Below are positions 8,338 through 15,059 of a DNA stretch of 63,990 bases, in pieces. The translations under genes and the position numbers were made by a program. Under the pieces are notes generated by a model, which was not told the origin of the DNA, did not search any database, and saw only the letters and a list, made by a program, of their open reading frames with translations. Within the stretch, counting starts at the first letter, position 1; each line of letters begins with the position of its first letter. This stretch comes from Subdoligranulum variabile (GTDB lineage: Bacteria; Bacillota; Clostridia; Oscillospirales; Ruminococcaceae): assembly GCA_004552305.1 (NCBI GenBank), contig SFOX01000006.1, positions 1-63,990 of the forward strand, read 5' to 3'.

Positions 8338-9735
8338 ATGCCCAAGGACAAATTGAAAACCATATACGTCTGCAACCAGTGCGGGGAAACAAGCCCCCGC
8401 TGGATGGGGCGCTGCCCGTCGTGCGGGGCGTGGAACACCATGACCGAGGACGTTATCGCAGAGCCTGCCAAGACCGGCAGCAGCAAGGCAGCCGCCGCGC
8501 GGGTGCCGGGGCAGACCAGCCTTGTACCCCAGAAGCTGAAAAGCATCAGCACCACCGAGGAAAAAAGCCGCATCGTTACCGGCATCGGCGAGCTGGACCG
8601 CGTTCTGGGCGGCGGCATTGTGATCGGCAGTGTGATTTTGATCGGCGGCGAGCCGGGCATCGGCAAGTCCACGATTTTGCTGCAGCTCTGCGGCGAGGTA
8701 AGCCGCACCAAAAGCGTTTTGTACGTCACCGGCGAGGAATCCGCCCGCCAGATCAAGCTGCGGGCGGTGCGGCTGGATGTGCCGCAGGACAATATCTCGC
8801 TGGTGGCAGAGAGCGATGTCGATGAAATCTGCGGTCTGATTGAAAGTATGAAGCCCGACCTTGTGGTCATTGACTCCATCCAGACGATGCGCTGCACCGA
8901 CATTTCCTCCTCCTCCGGCACGGTCAGCCAAGTCAAGGAAAGCACCGCCCGCTTTTTGACCGTTGCCAAGACGCTGGAAATTCCGACCTTTATCGTAGGA
9001 CACGTCAATAAAGATGGTGCGATTGCGGGTCCCAAGGTGATGGAGCATATCGTGGACACCGTGCTGTACTTTGAGGGGGACAAGACCCTGCCGTACCGCG
9101 TTCTGCGCGCGGTGAAAAACCGCTACGGCTCCACCAATGAGATCGGTATGTTCGATATGACCGGGCGCGGTCTTGCCCAAATCGAGAACCCCAGCCAGGT
9201 CATGCTGGAGGGGCGTCCCTTGGGCATCAGCGGCACCTGCGTTGCCTGCGTGATGGAGGGTACCCGCCCGGTACTCAGCGAGGTGCAGGCGCTGGCAACC
9301 AAGACAAGCTTTCCCAGCCCCAAGCGCACCGCCAGCGGGTTTGATTACAACCGTATGTTCCTGCTGCTTGCCGTGCTGGAAAAACGCGCCGGGTACGCCT
9401 TTTACAACCAAGATGTCTATGTCAACATCATCGGCGGCTTGAAATTGGACGAAACCGCCTGTGATTTGCCCGTATGCCTTGCGATGGCATCCAGCCTGCT
9501 GGATCTGCCCATCGGAGAAAAGACACTGGCTATCGGGGAGGTGGGACTCGGCGGTGAGGTTCGCAGCGTAACGCATCTGGAAACCCGCCTGCGTGAGGCA
9601 CAGCGTGTCGGCTTTGACACCGCCATCGTACCCAAGCACAACCTGAAAATGATCGACCCAGCGCAATTTCCCGGCTTAAAGCTGGTGGGGGTATCCTACC
9701 TGCGGGAAGCCGTAAACGCCATAAAATTAAAGTGA
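8338..9735 (+). CDS. radA: DNA repair protein RadA (Sms)
   Basis: A 465-residue RecA-like helicase that promotes branch migration during recombinational repair. Domains in order: an N-terminal C4 zinc finger (CNQCG and CPSCG, residues about 11-32), the RecA-type ATPase with Walker A GGEPGIGKST (about 103-112), the RadA-specific KNRYG motif near residue 260 and a C-terminal Lon-protease-like domain (GLKLDETACDLPVCLAM region). Length is typical. It has its own promoter and AGGAGG site, and the SseB-like gene follows 17 bases later, so they are probably co-transcribed. Confidence 0.96.
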   Translation: MPKDKLKTIYVCNQCGETSPRWMGRCPSCGAWNTMTEDVIAEPAKTGSSKAAAARVPGQTSLVPQKLKSISTTEEKSRIVTGIGELDRVLGGGIVIGSVILIGGEPGIGKSTILLQLCGEVSRTKSVLYVTGEESARQIKLRAVRLDVPQDNISLVAESDVDEICGLIESMKPDLVVIDSIQTMRCTDISSSSGTVSQVKESTARFLTVAKTLEIPTFIVGHVNKDGAIAGPKVMEHIVDTVLYFEGDKTLPYRVLRAVKNRYGSTNEIGMFDMTGRGLAQIENPSQVMLEGRPLGISGTCVACVMEGTRPVLSEVQALATKTSFPSPKRTASGFDYNRMFLLLAVLEKRAGYAFYNQDVYVNIIGGLKLDETACDLPVCLAMASSLLDLPIGEKTLAIGEVGLGGEVRSVTHLETRLREAQRVGFDTAIVPKHNLKMIDPAQFPGLKLVGVSYLREAVNAIKLK

Positions 9736-9752
9736 ATCGAGGAATCGGAACT

Positions 9753-10610
9753 ATGCCCGAACAGAAACAGCAGAAAGCCCCCGCCTTCAACCCCAAGGTA
9801 AAGGACGCTATCGCCGCGCTGAAGGCGGAGAACAACCCCAAAAACCTGAACGTTGTCATCAATGAGCTGGTGCGCTCGCCCTTGCTGGTACCCGCCGTGT
9901 TTGACCTGCAGGGACAGCCCGCCCCCAAGCCCGCCGCTGACGGTCGCGTACAGCTGCCCAAGGACACCAAGATCAGCCTTGTGATGGTCAACAGCCCCGA
10001 GGGTAAGCATTACTATCTTGCCTTCAGCGACTGGGACGCCGTGCGTGCATGGAAATCCCAGTCCGGGCAGCAGATCATTGTGCTGAGCTTTGACGACATC
10101 ATCGCTATGGCTGCCAAAAACACCGACGCTTCGGGTCTGGTCATCAACCCCGGCGAGAACAGCCTGCGTCTGGAAACCCCGCTGCTGGTTTCCCTGAAGC
10201 AGCAGCGCGATGCCATCAAGGCGCAGGCTGCCGCTGCGCAGCAGGGTATGGCAGTCAAGCCCGGCGACAAGATCACCCTGGTTGAGCCGACGGTGTACCC
10301 GGACGCTCTGGTGGACCCCGTCTGCGAGGTGCTGGCTGCCGCCCCCGGCGTCGGCTCTGCCTACCTGCAGATTATGATCGTAAACGAAACTGCCCGCAGC
10401 TATCTGCTGGTTCTGGACGGTCCCAAGGACAATGCGCTCTTTACCGCTGTGGCAAAGGCTGCCCACCCGTACCTGATGAGCCGCGAGAAGAAGATGGACC
10501 TGCAAATCACCACCTCGGTTTCCGCCTTGGGGCAGCAGGGTATGCGCGACAGTGAGCCGTTCTACCGCAAGGGGATCGGTCGCGTGATTGAGGAGGATGA
10601 CGACGAATGA
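9753..10610 (+). CDS. SseB-family protein (enhanced serine sensitivity)
   Basis: A 285-residue soluble protein with the SseB N-terminal fold (about residues 60-125, ISLVMVNSPEGKHYYLAFSD then a stretch ending in LVINPGENSLRL) and an SseB C-terminal domain (about 165-265). The family is named for an E. coli gene affecting serine tolerance; its biochemical role is unknown. I start it at ATG 9753 with GAGG at 9739-9742 rather than at an upstream in-frame codon inside the radA stop region. Its end overlaps the next gene by ATGA, so the two are coupled. Confidence 0.8.
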   Translation: MPEQKQQKAPAFNPKVKDAIAALKAENNPKNLNVVINELVRSPLLVPAVFDLQGQPAPKPAADGRVQLPKDTKISLVMVNSPEGKHYYLAFSDWDAVRAWKSQSGQQIIVLSFDDIIAMAAKNTDASGLVINPGENSLRLETPLLVSLKQQRDAIKAQAAAAQQGMAVKPGDKITLVEPTVYPDALVDPVCEVLAAAPGVGSAYLQIMIVNETARSYLLVLDGPKDNALFTAVAKAAHPYLMSREKKMDLQITTSVSALGQQGMRDSEPFYRKGIGRVIEEDDDE

Positions 10611-11530
10611 AACGCCTTTTGGACTGCACACCGTCAGATTTGCAAAATTGCACCAAGCCTGAGCTGCTGAGTGCCCTTGCCGCGTGCGAGGGGCGCGTGC
10701 TGGCGTGCGAAACCATCGGCATCACGCCGCCGCTGCTGGTGGACGTGACCAATGCGGAATACGCTGCCTCCCTGAGCGCGGATATCCTGCTGCTGAATAT
10801 GTTTGATGTGCAGCACCCGGTCATCAACGCACTGCCCAAGGTGGCAGCCGAGGACACGGTGCGCGAAATCAAGCGGCTGACCGGGCGTGTTGTCGGCATC
10901 AATCTGGAGCCGGTGGACCCGCAGGCAGCCAAATCCAACGACGGCACACTCTGGAAAATGAGCACCGGACGTCTTGCTACCGCCGAAAACGCCGTCCGCG
11001 CCGCAGAAATGGGCGTAGATATGGTGGTTTTGACCGGGAACCCCGGCAATGGCGTGAGCAACAGCGCCATTGTGGAATCCCTGCGCAGCATTCGCGCCGC
11101 TGTGGGTGACCGGCTGATTTTAGCCGCCGGCAAGATGCACGCCTCCGGCGTGGCAGGGGAGGGCGGCGAAAACATCCTGACCCCTGACGATGTCCGCGAC
11201 TTTATCCATGCCGGGGCTGACATTATCCTGCTGCCCGCGCCCGGCACCGTACCCGGCATCACGCAGGAGTACGCACACCGGTTGATTTGCAGCATCCACG
11301 CGGCGGGCAAGCTGGCACTGACCGCCATCGGCACCTCGCAGGAGGGCGCGGACACGGCGACCATTCGGCAGATTGCCCTAATGTGTAAAATGGCCGGTGC
11401 GGATATCCACCATATCGGCGACACCGGCGTACCCGGTATGGCGCTGCCGCAGAACATTTTGGCATACTCTATTGCCATTCGCGGCGAACGCCACACCTAC
11501 CACAAAATGGCGCAGTCCGTCAACCGCTGA
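10607..11530 (+). CDS. TIM-barrel protein of unknown function (DUF7916-like)
   Basis: A 307-residue soluble protein that reads as a TIM barrel: successive beta-strand ends such as RVLACETIG, ADILLLNMF, VVGINLEPV, VDMVVLTGNPGNG, RLILAAGKMHASG, ADIILLPAPGTVPG, LALTAIGTSQEG and ADIHHIGD. Relatives have been labelled haloacid dehalogenase-like, but no DxDx(T/V) motif is present, so that label does not fit. The barrel ends carry Glu, Lys and Gly-rich loops suited to phosphate binding. It overlaps the SseB-like gene (ATGA) and precedes the GyrI-like gene by 13 bases. Substrate unknown. Confidence 0.65.
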   Translation: MKRLLDCTPSDLQNCTKPELLSALAACEGRVLACETIGITPPLLVDVTNAEYAASLSADILLLNMFDVQHPVINALPKVAAEDTVREIKRLTGRVVGINLEPVDPQAAKSNDGTLWKMSTGRLATAENAVRAAEMGVDMVVLTGNPGNGVSNSAIVESLRSIRAAVGDRLILAAGKMHASGVAGEGGENILTPDDVRDFIHAGADIILLPAPGTVPGITQEYAHRLICSIHAAGKLALTAIGTSQEGADTATIRQIALMCKMAGADIHHIGDTGVPGMALPQNILAYSIAIRGERHTYHKMAQSVNR

Positions 11531-11543
11531 AAAGAGGCTCTCT

Positions 11544-12176
11544 ATGCCGTTTGACTATAAAAAGGAATACAGAGAATTTTATCTGCCCAAGGCGGTACCG
11601 CAGCTGGTAAGCCTGCCGCCGATGCAGTATCTTGCTGTGCGCGGCAAGGGCGACCCCAACGAGGAGGGCGGCGTGTACCAGCAGGCAATCGGTCTTTTGT
11701 ACGGTGTTGCCTACACCTTAAAAATGTGCCGCAAAGCCGGGTATGAGATTGACGGCTATTTTGATTATGTTGTACCCCCGTTGGAGGGTTTTTGGTACCA
11801 AGAGGGGGCAGACGGCGTAGATTTTGCACACAAGGACACATTTTGTTGGATTTCTGTTATCCGCGTACCGGATTTTGTGACCCGCGCCGACTTCGACTGG
11901 GCAGTTGCCGAAGCTACCCGCAAGAAAAAGCAGGATTTTTCTGCCGTCGAATTTTTGACCGTGGACGAGGGTCTTTGTGTGCAGATGATGCATTTGGGCG
12001 CCTACGATGACGAGCCTGCCAGCGTAGCGCGTATGGATGCGTTTCTTGCGCAAAACAGCTGCGTCAATGATTTTTCAGCCGCGCGTATGCACCACGAAAT
12101 TTATCTGAGCGACCCGCGAAAAACGCCGCCCGAAAAACGCAAGACCGTATTGCGGCATCCCGTCAGAAAGCTGTAA
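11544..12176 (+). CDS. GyrI-like small-molecule-binding domain protein
   Basis: A 210-residue protein of the GyrI-like/SOUL superfamily. The family pattern is seen in the N-terminal strand LVSLPPMQYLAVRGKGDPN, the YEIDGYFDYVVPPLEGFWY region and the C-terminal HEIYLSDPRKTPPEKRKT. Such domains bind hydrophobic drugs or metabolites, alone or as sensor modules. There is no DNA-binding domain attached here. The start at 11544 has AAGAGG (11532-11537). It is the last gene before a hairpin terminator at 12217. Confidence 0.8.
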   Translation: MPFDYKKEYREFYLPKAVPQLVSLPPMQYLAVRGKGDPNEEGGVYQQAIGLLYGVAYTLKMCRKAGYEIDGYFDYVVPPLEGFWYQEGADGVDFAHKDTFCWISVIRVPDFVTRADFDWAVAEATRKKKQDFSAVEFLTVDEGLCVQMMHLGAYDDEPASVARMDAFLAQNSCVNDFSAARMHHEIYLSDPRKTPPEKRKTVLRHPVRKL

Positions 12177-12216
12177 GGCAACTTCCGCTGCTGGAAAACC
12201 TGCGGGAGAGCGGGAG

Positions 12217-12247
12217 AACGAAAGGGAGATTCCTTTCGTTTCTCTTT
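12217..12247 (+). terminator. Terminator after the radA-to-GyrI-like operon
   Basis: AACGAAAGG (12217-12225) pairs with CCTTTCGTT (12232-12240) around a 6-base loop and is followed by TCTCTTT. The T-tract is imperfect. Confidence 0.6.
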
Positions 12248-12252
12248 ATATA

Positions 12253-12280
12253 ATTTCGCTAAATCAAAGTTTAGCGAAAT
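12253..12280. other. dif-like palindrome (11-6-11) at the tyrosine recombinase promoter
   Basis: ATTTCGCTAAA (12253-12263), a six-base centre TCAAAG (12264-12269) and TTTAGCGAAAT (12270-12280) form a perfect inverted repeat that stops at exactly 11 bp on each side. This is the geometry of Xer recombination sites (two 11-bp binding arms and a 6-bp central region). The right arm shares 7 of 11 bases with the XerD half of E. coli dif as I recall it. It overlaps a TATAAT (12249-12254) 65 bases before the recombinase start, so it could instead, or also, be an operator. Confidence 0.5.
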
Positions 12281-12318
12281 ACAGGGAAGAAAAACTGTTG
12301 GAATCGCGAGGTTTACCT

Positions 12319-13386
12319 ATGAGCAGTTACATTGATGCCGTTCACCCCGAACGTCACGCACCGTATCTGGATATCCCCAACGATGTTGTGGAATATCTGC
12401 ATTATCTCGATTTTGTCAAGCTGCGCTCTCCGCGCACGATCAACGGCTACTATCTTGATCTGCGCGGTTTTTTCCGCTTTATGATGGTTCTTTGGCAGCG
12501 CGTGCCTGACAGCCTTGATGCTGCCAAAATCGACCTGACCGGCATTTCCACCAAGGATATTGCCTCCATCACCAAGCGGGACATCTTTGCGTACCTTGAC
12601 CATGTGCGTGACGCCGACAATGGCTCCAAAGCACGCGCCCGCAAATTGAGCGCCCTCAAGGGCTTTTTCAACTATATGTGTACGCAGGTCGGCAAGCTCA
12701 GCATCAACCCCACCGAAAGCATCAGCTTAGGTGCGCCCAAAAAGACACTGCCCAAATACCTGACCGCCGACGAAAGCATTCAATTGTTAAAAAATATACA
12801 AAGTGATTTTTACGAGCGCGATTTCTGCATTATAACGTTGTTTTTGAACTGCGGTATGCGTCTGACCGAGTTGGTGACCATCAATTTGGGCGATTTTCGG
12901 GACGATACCATCCGCATTACCGGCAAGGGCAGCAAGGAACGGCTCGTCTACCTGACGCCCGCCTGCCTGGATGCGCTGAAGCATTACACCGCCGCCCGCG
13001 CTTCCCTGCCCAACCTGAGCGACAAGCAGGCACTGTTTGTTTCCCAAAAGACCGGCAAGCGGCTGTCGGCGCGCCGGGTCGAGCAGATCGTTGCCCGCTG
13101 CCTGCAAAGTGCGGGCTTGAGCGGGCGCGGATTTTCGCCCCACAAGCTGCGTCACACCGCCGCCACACTGATGTACCAAGGCGGCGTAGATATGCTGGCG
13201 CTAAAGGAAATTCTCGGTCACGAGAGTGTTTCCACCACCCAAATCTACACCCACATCAACCGCCAGCAGCTGCGCGCCGCCGTCAATGCCTCGCCCTTGG
13301 CACAGCGGGAGTTTGAGCCGTCACAGCAGGATCCCGGCGGCGAAAACAGCAACCCCGGTGCCGACAGCACTGACCCCGACGCTTAA
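12319..13386 (+). CDS. Tyrosine recombinase of the Xer family
   Basis: A 355-residue site-specific recombinase. The N-terminal SAM-like core-binding domain covers about residues 20-125, followed by the catalytic domain with Arg181 (NCGMRLTEL), a Lys in KGSKERLVYL, His275 and Arg278 (HKLRHTAATL), His301 (LGHESVST) and the nucleophile Tyr310 (QIYTHI). It is longer than typical XerC/XerD (about 300) because of N-terminal extra residues and a polar Pro/Asp-rich tail; the total is close to single-recombinase XerS/XerH proteins. I chose ATG 12319 (GAGG at 12308-12311); a TTG at 12298 with AGGGAAG is possible. A perfect 11-6-11 palindrome sits at its promoter. Dimer resolution is likely; an integrase role is less likely because no mobile-element genes are near. 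The last 66 bases overlap the converging SpoIIM-like gene. Confidence 0.9.
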   Translation: MSSYIDAVHPERHAPYLDIPNDVVEYLHYLDFVKLRSPRTINGYYLDLRGFFRFMMVLWQRVPDSLDAAKIDLTGISTKDIASITKRDIFAYLDHVRDADNGSKARARKLSALKGFFNYMCTQVGKLSINPTESISLGAPKKTLPKYLTADESIQLLKNIQSDFYERDFCIITLFLNCGMRLTELVTINLGDFRDDTIRITGKGSKERLVYLTPACLDALKHYTAARASLPNLSDKQALFVSQKTGKRLSARRVEQIVARCLQSAGLSGRGFSPHKLRHTAATLMYQGGVDMLALKEILGHESVSTTQIYTHINRQQLRAAVNASPLAQREFEPSQQDPGGENSNPGADSTDPDA

Positions 13387-13980
13387 AGCTGCCGCCAGCA
13401 AAAACCGCAGCGTCAGACGCCGGGCATCTGCCTGCAGGCGTCCCCTTGCCGCGCCGCCGGCAAATATGCTTTGGTTCAGTCCTGCGCACAGCCTGCCCGC
13501 ATACCGTGCCAGCCACAGGCATAGCGCCAGCGTTGCCAGCTCCGGAAAGCTTAGCAGCGCCCGATACACAAGCAGTGCCTTGGCGCCGTTTTGCAGGCAG
13601 ACTGCCGCCGCGCAAAAGCCCAGATATCCGCCCTGTACCGCAAACACAAGGCAAAGCAGCCCCGTACCCACCGCGCAAAAGCCTGCAGCAAAAACGCACA
13701 GCAGCGTCAAAAATGTGCCGGAGAGCAGCGCCGCAGCCACGCTTTGCCACGCGGTGTAGCTTTCAGGAGAAAGAATATGCCCTGCCAGCTGCACCGCGTA
13801 TTCTCCCCCTTGGCTGCCCTGCCACATCCCCAGCGGATACGCTGCCAAAAACGCAGCCGCACACAGCGGCTGCGTAATGCTTCGCTGCCCGCGCCCCGGG
13901 GCAGGTCGTGCTGCCGGGCTGCGGTGCGGCACAGGCAGCACCGGGGTGGGTCTGCGGCGGGGCTTACTTGCTGTGCGCAT
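13321..13980 (-). CDS. SpoIIM-like polytopic membrane protein
   Basis: A 219-residue protein with a basic, Pro-rich N-terminal tail (about residues 1-35) and five hydrophobic segments. Segment order and the Gly-rich run VFAVQGGYLGFCAAAVCLQNG resemble SpoIIM, which in Bacillus forms the engulfment complex with SpoIID and SpoIIP. Position supports this: spoIIM is near xerD in B. subtilis. The start at 13980 overlaps the stop of the upstream gene (ATGA). Its 3' end runs 66 bases into the converging recombinase gene. The similarity is weak and the assignment tentative; no other sporulation gene is in the window. Confidence 0.5.
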   Translation of the reverse strand: MRTASKPRRRPTPVLPVPHRSPAARPAPGRGQRSITQPLCAAAFLAAYPLGMWQGSQGGEYAVQLAGHILSPESYTAWQSVAAALLSGTFLTLLCVFAAGFCAVGTGLLCLVFAVQGGYLGFCAAAVCLQNGAKALLVYRALLSFPELATLALCLWLARYAGRLCAGLNQSIFAGGAARGRLQADARRLTLRFLLAAALSVGVSAVGTGVAVFAAGILL

Positions 13981-14396
13981 CAACGCCCGCCCTTGAGTGC
14001 CGCAGCGGCACCGCCAAAGCAGCCGCCCAGCAGCAGCGCCAGCGGCAGCATGGCATTCGCCCCCTGCCAATGCACCGCCCCGTCCTGCATCCATGCGGCT
14101 GCCGCCAGACACAGCGCGTAAAACACCCCCGCACCCAGCCCGCACAAAAGCACCTGCCGCCCTGCCTTGTTTGCCAGCATATAGCCCGATATCCCCGCCC
14201 CCGCTGCCGCTGCTATACAGCCCATCGGGCGCGCCGCCGCCATGGGCAGCGGTGTTTTTGCCAGCAGCAGCGCAAACAGCGCCAGCAGTGCGGTGCAGCC
14301 CGCCGCGCCGCCCAAAAGGCAGATCGCCACCCCCCACACGGCTGCCGTGCCGGGTGCGCGGGGGTGCATTGCTTCGTTTCGTTTTGTTTTTGCCAT
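13980..14396 (-). CDS. TIGR04086-like small membrane protein
   Basis: A 138-residue protein with a charged start (MAKTKRNEA) and four hydrophobic segments. Size, topology and position directly after yajC match the TIGR04086 family of Clostridia, whose function is unknown. The start at 14396 is preceded by AAGGAGGC (14403-14410), but that site lies inside the descending arm of a terminator-like hairpin, so translation or transcription is probably limited. Its stop overlaps the next start. Confidence 0.62.
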   Translation of the reverse strand: MAKTKRNEAMHPRAPGTAAVWGVAICLLGGAAGCTALLALFALLLAKTPLPMAAARPMGCIAAAAGAGISGYMLANKAGRQVLLCGLGAGVFYALCLAAAAWMQDGAVHWQGANAMLPLALLLGGCFGGAAAALKGGR

Positions 14397-14439
14397 AAAA
14401 AAGCCTCCTTGCCTAGTCAACACTATGCAAGGAGGCTTT
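14397..14439 (-). terminator. Terminator hairpin that also contains the next gene's ribosome binding site
   Basis: On the minus strand AAAGCCTCCTTGC (14427-14439) pairs with GCAAGGAGGCTTT (14400-14412) around a 14-base loop. A T-run and then the ATG of the TIGR04086-like gene follow at once. The AAGGAGGC site of that gene is fully inside the 3' arm. Confidence 0.75.
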
Positions 14440-14456
14440 GCCATATTCGGTTTTGC

Positions 14457-14804
14457 TTATTTCTTGACGGGGGCAGACTTGCTGTCCTTGCCGACATCCA
14501 GCTTCTCTACGCCGGAGATGGCAGAACGGCGGAAACGAATCTTGGTGCGGTCGCTGCCGGTTTCAATGACCAGCGTATCGTCCTTGTCGGCAATGGCGCA
14601 GACGATGCCCACAATGCCGCCGATGGTAGTGACCTTATCGCCGATTTCGATAGAGTTGCGCATAGCAGCGTCCTTTTTGTCCTGACGCTTCTGGGGCAGA
14701 TACACCAGAACGATCATAAAGACCAGCAGGATCACAATAGGCAGGAAGCTGACGATCATTTCGGCAGTGCCGGCGGTACCGGTAGCAGACAAAAATTGAA
14801 TCAT
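14457..14804 (-). CDS. yajC: Preprotein translocase subunit YajC
   Basis: A 115-residue single-pass membrane protein. After a short N-terminus, residues about 16-38 (IVSFLPIVILLVFMIVLVYL) form the membrane segment, followed by the family motif PQKRQDKKDAAMRNSIEIGDKVTTIGGIVG split over the cytoplasmic domain. YajC accompanies SecDF in protein export. The start at 14804 has AAGGAG (14815-14820). A consensus-like promoter lies at 14841-14869. The neighbouring tgt and secDF genes found with it elsewhere are not present here. Confidence 0.92.
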   Translation of the reverse strand: MIQFLSATGTAGTAEMIVSFLPIVILLVFMIVLVYLPQKRQDKKDAAMRNSIEIGDKVTTIGGIVGIVCAIADKDDTLVIETGSDRTKIRFRRSAISGVEKLDVGKDSKSAPVKK

Positions 14805-14840
14805 AACAGATATTCTCCTTATAATTAAGCGGTTTACTCT

Positions 14841-14869
14841 ATTATATCGAATCTTTTGCCGTTGTGCAA
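14841..14869 (-). promoter_or_regulatory. SigA-type promoter of yajC
   Basis: On the minus strand TTGCAC (14864-14869), 17 bp and TATAAT (14841-14846), ending 37 bases before the yajC start. Confidence 0.75.
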
Positions 14870-14980
14870 GTATTTCCCGCATTTTCTTGCGAAAGTTAAA
14901 GAAATTTTGTGTCTGCGCTGCCGCGCCGGGCAAAACTGCAAGAAATGCGCCGTAAAATTCTCTTTGCTCTGCTTTGCCAC

Positions 14981-15009
14981 TTGCCTGAGGATGCGTTTTG
15001 TAGTATACT
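14981..15009 (+). promoter_or_regulatory. SigA-type promoter of pyk-luxS
   Basis: TTGCCT (14981-14986), 17 bp and TATACT (15004-15009). AGGAGGT (15046-15052) precedes the pyk start. Confidence 0.7.
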
Positions 15010-15059
15010 ATAAAGTGAGGAAAGTTGGTATTTTTTAAATGCATTAGGAGGTACATCTT

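Noticed and set aside
12319..13386. Recombinase as integrase of a mobile element
   Set aside because: No excisionase, replication, relaxase or phage genes and no direct attachment repeats are nearby, and neighbours are core genes. A Xer role fits better.
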